Below, piece by piece: positions 16,530-25,555 of a DNA stretch of 64,000 nt. The translations under genes and the position numbers were made by a program. Below the pieces are notes generated by a model that was not told the DNA's origin, searched no databases, and saw only the letters and a list, made by a program, of their open reading frames with translations. Numbering within the stretch: position 1 is the stretch's first letter; each line of letters begins with the position of its first letter. The DNA is from Sphingobacterium faecale (GTDB lineage Bacteria > Bacteroidota > Bacteroidia > Sphingobacteriales > Sphingobacteriaceae), in NCBI RefSeq assembly GCF_016746095.1, contig NZ_JAERTY010000004.1, forward strand, positions 186,001 through 250,000, written 5' to 3'.

Positions 16530-19280
16530 TTAAAACGAAGCCTTTACCCCTAATCTATACGTGCGTCCCAGTGGTGGCGCGCCAAAATCAATATTACGCA
16601 GCATAGGGCTATTAAGACCATTTACTTCCGGATCGAACCCTGTGTATTTGGTCCATGTCCATAAATTGTCGCCACTCAAATAGATGCGTATCCGTTTAAA
16701 AAACAGTTGCCCCGCACCAGCTACAATCTCATGATGCAGCGTCACACTCTTCAATTTCAGATAACTTCCATCTTCTACCCATAGTGACGAAGCAGCCCCA
16801 TTAGAAGACCGATCTCCGACTACAGCTCTGCTCAAACCGTCTCCTGGTTCATTTTCCGAACGCCATCTGTTCATCACCGTAGGATTCTGATTGGCATAGT
16901 CGCTCATCAGATGCATCTGCTGTTTAAAACTATTATAGATATCGGCTCCCTGTACAAAATTGATCAATGCAGAGAGACCCCAGTTTTTATAACTAAAATC
17001 TGTAGCTACATGTCCAAAGAAACGCGGTAGTGGCGAACCTATTACCTGCCTGTCCAACGTATTGATTTTGCCATCCTTATTGACATCCTCTACGATATAG
17101 TCACCTGCATGATAAGGAGTACCGTCAGATTTATTCAAGTTTACCTGCTCTTCCCGCTGAAACACCCCCGTTACCTTGTACCCATAAAAAGATCCCAAAG
17201 CCTCTCCTTCACGGGCCAAGCCTACATTATTACCCAGATACTGTTCGATATCTCCGTTAGGCAATGCAGTGACTTTGTTCGTTAAGGTCGACAGCGTAGC
17301 CGACATATTCCATTTCACGTCACTATTCTGCACAAGTTGGGCAGACATGCTGAGCTCCAGCCCCTTGTTTTCCACCTTGCCCGCATTTTCAAATAACCCT
17401 CCCATTCCGAGTTCCTTTCGTATCGCCCTATGCGTGATGAGATCCTTTGTCTGTTTGTAATAATAACCAACACCTATGTATACACGATTCCCAAAAGGAC
17501 GGATATTCGCTTTAATCTCATAGGTATCTGTTATTTCAGGCCGTAAATCCGGGTTTCCGACATTTCCAAGGTAAACACCGCCAGACCCAAAGTAATTGAC
17601 CGGGTAGTATTGATTGTAATGATAAAATCCCCTTACTTCATGGTTACCCGTACGATCATACCCCAGCGCCAGATCCAGTTTGTTTTGCATTTTCTTTCCC
17701 CAGATGTAAGCAGTAGCCTGTACTGCCGGATAAATATTCCATCGGGCCGTAGCTCCAAAATTGGAGGAGCCCTGCACATTCACAGACGCATTGACTCTGA
17801 TACGGTCATTCCACACAATAGATCCCTGCGCGAGATAGGTCATCAGATTCGAACGATAACGGGTATTAGAAGCACTATCCACTATCCCTTGTGCCAAGGT
17901 TTCAAAATCGTCGGTACCGGCGTTTACTTTCCGTCCATAGATAGCTTTCTCTTCATAAGTTTCTACCGCAGCCTGCAATGCCGCTTCATAGGTGACCGCA
18001 TCCGCTACCTTCCCTTTCCTAGACAGTCTAGAATTCCAGTTCAGGTAAAATTCACTGGAACTTCGCTGCGAATTCTGGCGCACACGGTAAAAATCAGGTA
18101 CAATCCCCAGTGCGGGTCTATACTGTTTTTCGGACAGGTTAAAGTAAGAAACCGAAAGATCAGAATTCAGATTCCAGGATTCCGTAAGTTTCCAGTTTAC
18201 GCCCATCACACCGTCAATCCGGTTAAACTGATTCTTATTTGTCAGATTATCCACCAATGCCAGTGGATTACTCAATCCGAGAGTATCTACGCCTGCCAAT
18301 ATCCGGCTTAGCTCTCCATTATCATTGAGATAATGCGTTCCCAAAAACGGTGCTTTGGCACTTGCCACATATATCGGATGCGTACTATAATCCGCACCAA
18401 ATTCTTTATAATGTCCACTGGTATTCGTATATGACAGGTTATTGTAAATACTTACCTTCGTAGATAACTGATAATCCAGATTGAAACGGATCCCTATACG
18501 TTCAAAATCCGTATTTTTAACCGTTCCCTCTTTATTTGTATATCCCACCGCAAACAAGTAATTGGCATCGCCATCCCCTCCCTTCAGCTTGACGTGATAA
18601 TCCTGAAATACCCCCTGTTTACGGATCATATCTAACCAGTCGGTCTCGTTGTTATACAACAGGTTTGTCGGCGAGAATATCGGATTTTGGTCCAGCTGTT
18701 GATCCGTCGCTCCTTCTTCCCTAAATCTCGACCACAGATAAGCTTTCATACTACCTGCATCCAAACGCGGGATATTATATCCGGCCTTATTAATCCCGTA
18801 GTTAGCGCTAAAGTCCACCTTAGTACCCCCAAACTCACCTCTCTCTGTGCGGATATCCAATACACCGTTGGCACCACGTCCCCCCACTTTGGGCAGATAG
18901 ACACCCGATGGTAATACACCGATTCCAGCGACCTCGTATGGGTTTAAGAAACTAAGCCTATCAGGTTCATAAGTCGACAAAAAAGTAGGATTGGTCCCCG
19001 TATAACGTAGCGGAATTCCATCCACATACACCAATGGACTACTCGACAGATTTATACTGTTTACCCCACGCAACACCAGCACCGGGCTCGCACCTACATT
19101 TCCATTGTCCATGACGGCGACCTTGGATAGGCCATATAGTTTGCCTGCTACAGACACCGTAGAGAGATTAAGATTCGATATCCTTATGCTATCAGGATGG
19201 TCTATCTGCTGGGCATACAGAGTATGACTTCCCAGCAAAGCCACCACACAAGACGATACTATTTTTTTTATCTTATTCAT
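16530..19280 (-). CDS. SusC/RagA-type TonB-dependent receptor, short form (second pair)
   Basis: 916 residues, clearly shorter than most SusC proteins. A signal peptide ends SHTLYAQ. The usual carboxypeptidase-regulatory-like domain is missing: the plug follows almost at once, with VLVLRGVNSINLSSSPLVYV and GRGANGVLDIRTERG. The 22-strand barrel ends with FDPEVNGLNSPMLRNIDFGA and a terminal phenylalanine (GVKASF). It imports the ligand presented by its SusD partner. The absence of the N-terminal extension suggests loss of whatever that domain adds to signalling or secretion. It follows a FAS1 lipoprotein by 18 bases. Confidence 0.92.
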   Translation of the reverse strand: MNKIKKIVSSCVVALLGSHTLYAQQIDHPDSIRISNLNLSTVSVAGKLYGLSKVAVMDNGNVGASPVLVLRGVNSINLSSSPLVYVDGIPLRYTGTNPTFLSTYEPDRLSFLNPYEVAGIGVLPSGVYLPKVGGRGANGVLDIRTERGEFGGTKVDFSANYGINKAGYNIPRLDAGSMKAYLWSRFREEGATDQQLDQNPIFSPTNLLYNNETDWLDMIRKQGVFQDYHVKLKGGDGDANYLFAVGYTNKEGTVKNTDFERIGIRFNLDYQLSTKVSIYNNLSYTNTSGHYKEFGADYSTHPIYVASAKAPFLGTHYLNDNGELSRILAGVDTLGLSNPLALVDNLTNKNQFNRIDGVMGVNWKLTESWNLNSDLSVSYFNLSEKQYRPALGIVPDFYRVRQNSQRSSSEFYLNWNSRLSRKGKVADAVTYEAALQAAVETYEEKAIYGRKVNAGTDDFETLAQGIVDSASNTRYRSNLMTYLAQGSIVWNDRIRVNASVNVQGSSNFGATARWNIYPAVQATAYIWGKKMQNKLDLALGYDRTGNHEVRGFYHYNQYYPVNYFGSGGVYLGNVGNPDLRPEITDTYEIKANIRPFGNRVYIGVGYYYKQTKDLITHRAIRKELGMGGLFENAGKVENKGLELSMSAQLVQNSDVKWNMSATLSTLTNKVTALPNGDIEQYLGNNVGLAREGEALGSFYGYKVTGVFQREEQVNLNKSDGTPYHAGDYIVEDVNKDGKINTLDRQVIGSPLPRFFGHVATDFSYKNWGLSALINFVQGADIYNSFKQQMHLMSDYANQNPTVMNRWRSENEPGDGLSRAVVGDRSSNGAASSLWVEDGSYLKLKSVTLHHEIVAGAGQLFFKRIRIYLSGDNLWTWTKYTGFDPEVNGLNSPMLRNIDFGAPPLGRTYRLGVKASF

Positions 19281-19298
19281 AAATCAGAGCTCAGACTT

Positions 19299-20747
19299 TT
19301 AGTTAATAGGGATCAGTTCAAGAATATCTAGCAACAGGTCGCAACAATAGCTTGGTGATTTGTTTGAACCAAAATCCAGAAATACAAAATTTATTTTGAC
19401 ATCCGACCGCTCTTCCACTTCGATGTCACCACAATAATTGAAGGCGAAATAACTATACTCTTCAAAATCACCGTCTTTTTTAGAAAAATCAATAAGCTCT
19501 TTCACAATCTTGTCATTATAGATCGTCATAAATTTCCCCCGCATGGCCGCTAGACGCTGTGTCAATCGTATCCTATACTTACCAGCGGGCACATCAGGCA
19601 CCGTCATCCAGAAATAGTCCCCCGCCTGCGTCGCATCAAACTGTACGATCATTAGCTTTTTATCCTGGTGGTAGCTTTGCGTACCATTATTAAGCCGTAT
19701 AGATGCCGGAGCCTGAGTAAATACATTCTGCGCGCCATAGCTACTCCCCGGAGGATACAGATTGAGACGTATCTTCGAAGGTACCGCAGCGACGATCTCC
19801 AGTACCGTATCCAGACTATGGTATATACCATTCTGACCGATCTTGTCGATACCGTAGCTTGCTGATTGATTAAATTTGTACTTCCCGTTCACCCGGTACT
19901 GCCCATAAGTATCCACAGAGAAAGACAGTGCTTCCTTTTTGTACAACGGATAGAAACGTTGTGCGGTGAGCAAATTGAGATAATATCCAGAATCCGGGAT
20001 AATATGATAAGACGCCCAATCCTTCAGATTTTCGATATCATCTTTATTGAATTTGCTCCTATTCAATGCTTCATCACTTTCCACAAGAACCGTAACCACA
20101 CTATCTTTCAGATAATCGATCAGGTCAGTCTCTTCAAAGATTGAAAGCATCGTATTGTATTTGCCCGATTGGACCATCATCTCATACACCGATTGTGTAG
20201 GAGGGGGCAATACCGCATCCAGTATATTCACAAAACCGTTATTAAAATTAATATTGCTTTCTTTAATCGTCGCTACGTTATTCAGTCGTATCGATTCATA
20301 AGAACCACTGATATCTGCGATGAGGTACTTCTCTTCATACGCTGTTGGCGACGGCAGCGGGCCATGGATAAATACATTGGTATTGATCTTTTTATTCAAT
20401 AAATGATACCTAAAAAAACGCTGCCAATAGTCCGCGGGAGCGTCGCTCACCTTTTTAACAGGTTTACCTTCCACTGTTAATGTCTCAAACAGCTTTTCAA
20501 AAGCAGCATTTGTTGGCGCAAATACGGTATACGATCCCGCAGTCTTCAACAAGTTGCGTTGCCCTACATAATCAATCATTTCCCTGAATAAGCGTAGGTC
20601 CTCTCTCGTATCGAGATAGTCCATGATCTGTATTTCGTCTGTCGAATCATAACGTGCATCCGAAAACTTTTCTTTACAGGCTTGGATGCACAGGAACATC
20701 AAGCATGCTAAAAATCCGCCTATAAAAAGTGTATTATACTTAGCCAT
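19299..20747 (-). CDS. FAS1-domain lipoprotein with C-terminal beta domain
   Basis: 482 residues from the ATG at 20747. That start is preceded by AAAGGA and gives a lipoprotein signal ending CIQAC, while the longer frame to 20831 overlaps susD. FAS1 domain 1 (about 45-195) has AGSYTVFAPTNAAFEKLF and NGFVNILDAVLPPP. FAS1 domain 2 (about 200-340) has TVLVESDEAL and NGIYHSLDTVLEI. The last 130 residues look like a beta-sandwich (GDYFWMTVPDVPAGKYRIRL). It sits between the first SusD and the second SusC. A surface-exposed accessory binding role is inferred. No enzymatic motif is seen. Confidence 0.82.
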   Translation of the reverse strand: MAKYNTLFIGGFLACLMFLCIQACKEKFSDARYDSTDEIQIMDYLDTREDLRLFREMIDYVGQRNLLKTAGSYTVFAPTNAAFEKLFETLTVEGKPVKKVSDAPADYWQRFFRYHLLNKKINTNVFIHGPLPSPTAYEEKYLIADISGSYESIRLNNVATIKESNINFNNGFVNILDAVLPPPTQSVYEMMVQSGKYNTMLSIFEETDLIDYLKDSVVTVLVESDEALNRSKFNKDDIENLKDWASYHIIPDSGYYLNLLTAQRFYPLYKKEALSFSVDTYGQYRVNGKYKFNQSASYGIDKIGQNGIYHSLDTVLEIVAAVPSKIRLNLYPPGSSYGAQNVFTQAPASIRLNNGTQSYHQDKKLMIVQFDATQAGDYFWMTVPDVPAGKYRIRLTQRLAAMRGKFMTIYNDKIVKELIDFSKKDGDFEEYSYFAFNYCGDIEVEERSDVKINFVFLDFGSNKSPSYCCDLLLDILELIPIN

Positions 20748-20769
20748 ATCCTTTCGTTTTAATTCCAGT

Positions 20770-22296
20770 CTATTTATTTTTATAATAATCCTTCTGAAAC
20801 AAGGACTTGTTATTTTCCAGTTCCGTCTCATGATAGGGCAAGAACCAGCTTTCTGGATTCATTAAGCGTGCACGTACGACCTGATACTGGACACCCAGTG
20901 GATTATTCTCCGACGACTTTTCGAGCAGCACGCCTTCCATTCCCTGCCTTCTCGCTACACGGGTCGCCGCAAACCACTCTTTCCCCTCAAAACCCAGTTC
21001 AAATTCCCGCTCCATCAGGAGATAGCGCATAAATTCCTCACCTGCCCCCATCGTCCCTGGGCTAAGCTCTGGGATATCGCATTTTACGCGGATCAGGTTG
21101 ATCCGTTGTTCAGCTTCCTGATATCTATTGAGCATCGCCAGCGCCTCCGCTTCCATAAATAGCACTTCTCGATAGCGATAGAAGATGTAATTCATATTGC
21201 GCCCCGTAGTAGGTCTGTAACTCACTACGTAAGGCGTCTGTCCTACCATTTTATAAACCTCAAAACCAGAACCACCTGCATAGCTCACAGGAGACTGACG
21301 AAAAGCTGAAAAATCCTTGAGTCGTACGGTATCTGCACTCCAATTCAGCAGATCTGTAGGCGGATACAACTCTAAGCCATTGATACCTATATTAGTTGGA
21401 TTAGCCAAGTATTTGGCCCCCGTGCTAGTACCCTGAAAGTGTCCAAACCAGCCGTATACCGGAGAGGAAAAACCCGTCTGCATATATTGGTACTCGAAAA
21501 TACTTTCACTAGAGTTTCCAGGATTGAATAGCGTAAACCAGTCTTGCGGTTCGACCATCCGGTTACGATACCCGTCCAGTTGAGCACACAGATCTAGACA
21601 AGCCTGATATTGGTTACGCCACAATTTCACATCAGCCCATATCGCACGCACCCCATTCTTCGTTATTCGGCCATAGCGGTCGTTTACATTTTCAAAATCC
21701 GCAGCAGTCGTAGCGAGAGCGCGTTCCAGATCCTGTTCAATAAAATTCAACACTTCCTCCTCACTATTTGCCGCCGTATTGAATTTTTGCGCATCCGATT
21801 CGTAGGGTTCCTTAATAATCGGCACTTCTTTAAATGCACGCACCAGGTAGAAATAATTCAGCGCACGCAGGGCATACGCCTCGCCCATCATCATCTGCAG
21901 CTCACTTTCCTTAAAAGTATGGTCTCGCTGCAATGCTGCCGGCGCATTCTTTATAAACGAATTGATCCATGTGATCCCCGTATAGACAGATGCCCAGCGC
22001 ACCAATCCGTTGGTGGGATAAATATCATGCACCATGAACTGCCTATAATCGCCCGTAAAAGACTCGCCCGGTCCTGGCGTATACAGGCTCGAGCGGATAT
22101 CGCCCCACACCTGAAAAATATTTACATTATTATGCAGCGCAGCGTACATACCATTTCTAGAAGCCAATACCTGTTCCCTATTCTGCCAATACTCCTCATG
22201 TACCAGATTGTCGGGGACCTCTACATTTAGGAACTTATCACATCCCATAAAAAACAGGGCCGACAATACCATAAAACATCCTGTAATACGATTCAT
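20770..22296 (-). CDS. SusD/RagB-family glycan-binding lipoprotein (first pair)
   Basis: 509 residues from the ATG at 22296, which places the lipobox ALFFMGC after a short hydrophobic helix; the frame to 22338 would overlap susC. The SusD hallmarks are NVEVPDNLVHEEYW, MMMGEAYALRALNYFYLVRA and, near the end, LLMEREFELGFEGKEWFAAT and SWFLPYHETEL. It should form the lid of the 1073-residue SusC, whose stop is 20 bases upstream. The next gene on the strand is the second FAS1 lipoprotein, 23 bases on. Confidence 0.92.
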   Translation of the reverse strand: MNRITGCFMVLSALFFMGCDKFLNVEVPDNLVHEEYWQNREQVLASRNGMYAALHNNVNIFQVWGDIRSSLYTPGPGESFTGDYRQFMVHDIYPTNGLVRWASVYTGITWINSFIKNAPAALQRDHTFKESELQMMMGEAYALRALNYFYLVRAFKEVPIIKEPYESDAQKFNTAANSEEEVLNFIEQDLERALATTAADFENVNDRYGRITKNGVRAIWADVKLWRNQYQACLDLCAQLDGYRNRMVEPQDWFTLFNPGNSSESIFEYQYMQTGFSSPVYGWFGHFQGTSTGAKYLANPTNIGINGLELYPPTDLLNWSADTVRLKDFSAFRQSPVSYAGGSGFEVYKMVGQTPYVVSYRPTTGRNMNYIFYRYREVLFMEAEALAMLNRYQEAEQRINLIRVKCDIPELSPGTMGAGEEFMRYLLMEREFELGFEGKEWFAATRVARRQGMEGVLLEKSSENNPLGVQYQVVRARLMNPESWFLPYHETELENNKSLFQKDYYKNK

Positions 22297-22315
22297 TTTC
22301 TTATCTCTAAAAACG

Positions 22316-25300
22316 CTATAAATTAAACCTAAAACCAAAAGTATACTGTTTCGGAGGCGCTGTATAGCTATCGTCTATTCCGAACAGATACACCGACCCT
22401 TTGATAGGCACCTCCGGATCCACTCCCAGATAGTTTGTCCATGTCAGCAGATTATAACCAGTTACAAAAAAGCTCAACTGTTTGAGCCCCCATCGCTTCA
22501 GGAGATCTCCTGCCTCATAGGTAAAGGATACCGACTTGAGACGCACATACGACCCGTCTTCTACCCATCTGGTGGAAGCAACACGGTTCCAATCGCTGCT
22601 CGGCTGTGCTTTAGGCATATCGGTTACATCCCCTTGTCTTCTCCAACGCGACAGGATCGACTGCGCTTGATTCTTCGAATCCGACATCTCCTCCATAATC
22701 ATCCGCGTACCGTTGATGATGTCATTCCCAAACTGATATTGGAGGTTGATAGCCAGTGTATACTTATTGTAGCTTAACGTATTGTTCCAGCCACCGAAAA
22801 AAGTAGGGTTAGCATTTCCGATCTGTACACGATCCAGCTGATTAATGACCCCGTCGCCGTTAATATCGGCATAGATCATATCTCCCCCTTTGAACTGGTG
22901 CCCCGTTACTGAGCCATACCGCATTATCTTTGGTGTAAGACCATCCGCTTCATAGATAAGATCACCCTGTGCATCCCTGAGATAGGCATCTTCATCGCGG
23001 GCATACACTCCCAGTGCCCTATACCCATAAAATCCTCCGATCACATCACCCTCCTGCAGTTTAGAAGCGAAGCCATTGCGGGTAGCAGCAAAGGACCCCG
23101 CATCAAAATTATCAGGAAGCTTGATCAATTTATTTCTATTAAGCGCAATATTAAAGAAAGATTTCAACCGAGGCTTATCCTTCCCCCCCCGTAGCACATC
23201 TACCGTAAGCCCGAGTTCTATCCCCGAGTTCTCTACCGTACCAAAGTTGACGTACTGATTGGCGTAGCCCAGCGTACTGGACAACGACTCCTTTAACAAC
23301 AGGTCGTTTGTCGTGCGCTTATAGATATCAAACTGCCCTGTTACCCGGTCTTTTAGAAAACCAAAATCAAGTCCCAGATTATACTCCGTCGTCCTTTCCT
23401 CTTTAATATTTTCATAGGCAAATTTTTCAGGGTAGATATAGGTCTGTCCCATATAACCAATTTTCGTAGCATACGCGATATCGTATATATTTGCGATTTT
23501 AGGTAGATTACCCGTTATACCAAAAGCAAATCGCGGTTTTAAGGTCGATATCCATTCCAGATTCCGGATTCCTCTCTCGCGTGTCATATCCCATGCTGCA
23601 CCTATGGCAGGGAATATCGTATAAGCATTGTCATTACCATACCTCGAATCACCTTCTGTCTTGCCCGTGGCGGTCAGAAAGTATCGATCCAGTAAAGCAT
23701 AGTGTCCCTGTACAAACATCCCGATATACCGCTGGTCGCTGTATCCCCCCGTGATGCCACTTATACGCGCCGAGGCATCCGCTGCACGCAGGTGCGGAGA
23801 TGCTCCGTTAAAATAGCGTATCTCCATATTATTGCTCTTATCGATACTCAGGTTCGCTACACCAGTCACGGTAAGACGGTGTTTTTCTTTATCAATCGGC
23901 TTCCACATCAGCTTATTGACGTTATTGACCAGCAGCTGATACCCCTCGGACTGCATTCCGGCATTGTAAGTACTTTCTCCGGCGATCGCATCTGTTGCAT
24001 AGCTCGGCAGGAAATAATCGTCCGAAGCCTCCCTAAAATCAGTAGACACCTGCGTCGTGAATTCCAGATTAGATAAGATCTTATAATTGATACTTGTCGA
24101 GGCCATTAGTCGGTTCGCTTTGGACAGAAACTGCGAATAGTCAATCAGTGCCAGCGGGTTGTAACGCGAGTAAAAAGAAACGCCCGCGTTCCGATCTACG
24201 AAATAATCCAGTCCGTTTTTAGAATAAATAGGAAAGTAAGCCGGGATTTGCCGGGCTAGCCGCAGCGGATTCATTTCATTACCCGCATTGATATCGTAGG
24301 GATGCCGGGTACCACGCTTATCCGTCAGCGAGTTGGTATATGTCAGATCAGCTGTGATCGACAGTTTATCAGACACGCGATAGTTCATATTAAACCGGGT
24401 GTTGAAGCGATCATACCCCGTACCTTTGGTGGTACCGTATTGATTCGTATATCCCAGTCCCCAATAATAGTTAATACGGTCACCTCCACCGCTCAGCGAG
24501 GTATTATACTGCTGGTAGATACCGGTACGGCTTATTGCTTTCAGCCAATCGGTGTTATTATTAAATTTCCAGGCATCTGCACGTGTCATATCGCCACGCA
24601 GCTCTGGCAGGGCCGACCCATTGTCACTCCCTCCTGTCCAACGTTCGATCGAATATATCCGGTGCTCATTCCCGTTCAGCATGGGGATAGTACGCGGTAC
24701 TTCCGACAGGGTAAACCGTCCGTTGAAATTAAAGACCGGCTTGCCCCTTTTGCCACGTTTTGTACGTATCACGATTACTCCATTTGCCCCTTTCGATCCG
24801 TACAGTGCAGTCGCTGATGCATCTTTCAGAATATCTATGGAGGCAATATCTGAAGGGTCAAGATCACCTATAGGGCTGAATCCAAAATCCGAAATACTCT
24901 GTACCGAATAGTTATTACCGATTACCTCAGCACCATCGATGATCCACAACGGGTCATTGATCCCTGAGATACTCGATATCCCCCGAATGCGGATGGAGGC
25001 GGCAGCTCCTGGGTCTCCACTATTCGACACCACCTGCAGCCCCGGAGCCATCCCCTGCAGAAACTGATCGACAGATACCACAGGAAGGTTTTCAATCCCC
25101 TTCATATCGACCGATGCGATCGAACTAGAAAGCTCCCTTTTATTAATATTGACAAATCCCAGATCAGCATCTGGTTTTATCTTTGCCACGATTTCTACTT
25201 CCTCAATCTGTCTATCATCCGGCTTCATAACGACATCCAGCCGTCCCAACACCGTGGCGAGATGAAATTCCTGCTTGACATACCCCACAGTCGAAAACAC

Positions 25301-25537
25301 CACCTTAGTGGCATTTGCAGGAACAACCACTTGAAAACTGCCGTCTTTTTCACTTTTGTAAGCCGTCAGTATAAGATCAGAACTACTTACAAAAAGAATC
25401 GACACCTGTGCAAATGGGTTAGACCGGGTCTGTTCGTACACTTTTCCAGTCAGCTGTTTCTCCTGGGCAAAAGCCGAAAGACAAGCCAACTGTACCAATA
25501 GGCAAATAATACTTTTCAAATTAATATGCTTATACAT
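22316..25537 (-). CDS. SusC/RagA-type TonB-dependent receptor (first pair)
   Basis: 1073 residues. Signal peptide ending LSAFAQ, a carboxypeptidase-regulatory-like domain (about 27-110), a TonB-dependent plug with QFLQGMAPGLQVVSNSGDPG, SIRIRGISSISGINDPLWII and LYGSKGANGVIVIRTKRG, and a full-length barrel ending TFGFRFNL. It is the main outer-membrane importer of the sialic-acid locus. There is no STN domain, in line with the lack of an ECF sigma/FecR pair at this locus and with control by GntR. It starts 18 bases after the first FAS1 gene. Confidence 0.94.
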   Translation of the reverse strand: MYKHINLKSIICLLVQLACLSAFAQEKQLTGKVYEQTRSNPFAQVSILFVSSSDLILTAYKSEKDGSFQVVVPANATKVVFSTVGYVKQEFHLATVLGRLDVVMKPDDRQIEEVEIVAKIKPDADLGFVNINKRELSSSIASVDMKGIENLPVVSVDQFLQGMAPGLQVVSNSGDPGAAASIRIRGISSISGINDPLWIIDGAEVIGNNYSVQSISDFGFSPIGDLDPSDIASIDILKDASATALYGSKGANGVIVIRTKRGKRGKPVFNFNGRFTLSEVPRTIPMLNGNEHRIYSIERWTGGSDNGSALPELRGDMTRADAWKFNNNTDWLKAISRTGIYQQYNTSLSGGGDRINYYWGLGYTNQYGTTKGTGYDRFNTRFNMNYRVSDKLSITADLTYTNSLTDKRGTRHPYDINAGNEMNPLRLARQIPAYFPIYSKNGLDYFVDRNAGVSFYSRYNPLALIDYSQFLSKANRLMASTSINYKILSNLEFTTQVSTDFREASDDYFLPSYATDAIAGESTYNAGMQSEGYQLLVNNVNKLMWKPIDKEKHRLTVTGVANLSIDKSNNMEIRYFNGASPHLRAADASARISGITGGYSDQRYIGMFVQGHYALLDRYFLTATGKTEGDSRYGNDNAYTIFPAIGAAWDMTRERGIRNLEWISTLKPRFAFGITGNLPKIANIYDIAYATKIGYMGQTYIYPEKFAYENIKEERTTEYNLGLDFGFLKDRVTGQFDIYKRTTNDLLLKESLSSTLGYANQYVNFGTVENSGIELGLTVDVLRGGKDKPRLKSFFNIALNRNKLIKLPDNFDAGSFAATRNGFASKLQEGDVIGGFYGYRALGVYARDEDAYLRDAQGDLIYEADGLTPKIMRYGSVTGHQFKGGDMIYADINGDGVINQLDRVQIGNANPTFFGGWNNTLSYNKYTLAINLQYQFGNDIINGTRMIMEEMSDSKNQAQSILSRWRRQGDVTDMPKAQPSSDWNRVASTRWVEDGSYVRLKSVSFTYEAGDLLKRWGLKQLSFFVTGYNLLTWTNYLGVDPEVPIKGSVYLFGIDDSYTAPPKQYTFGFRFNL

Positions 25538-25555
25538 ATTTCTAGGCTATTTAGG

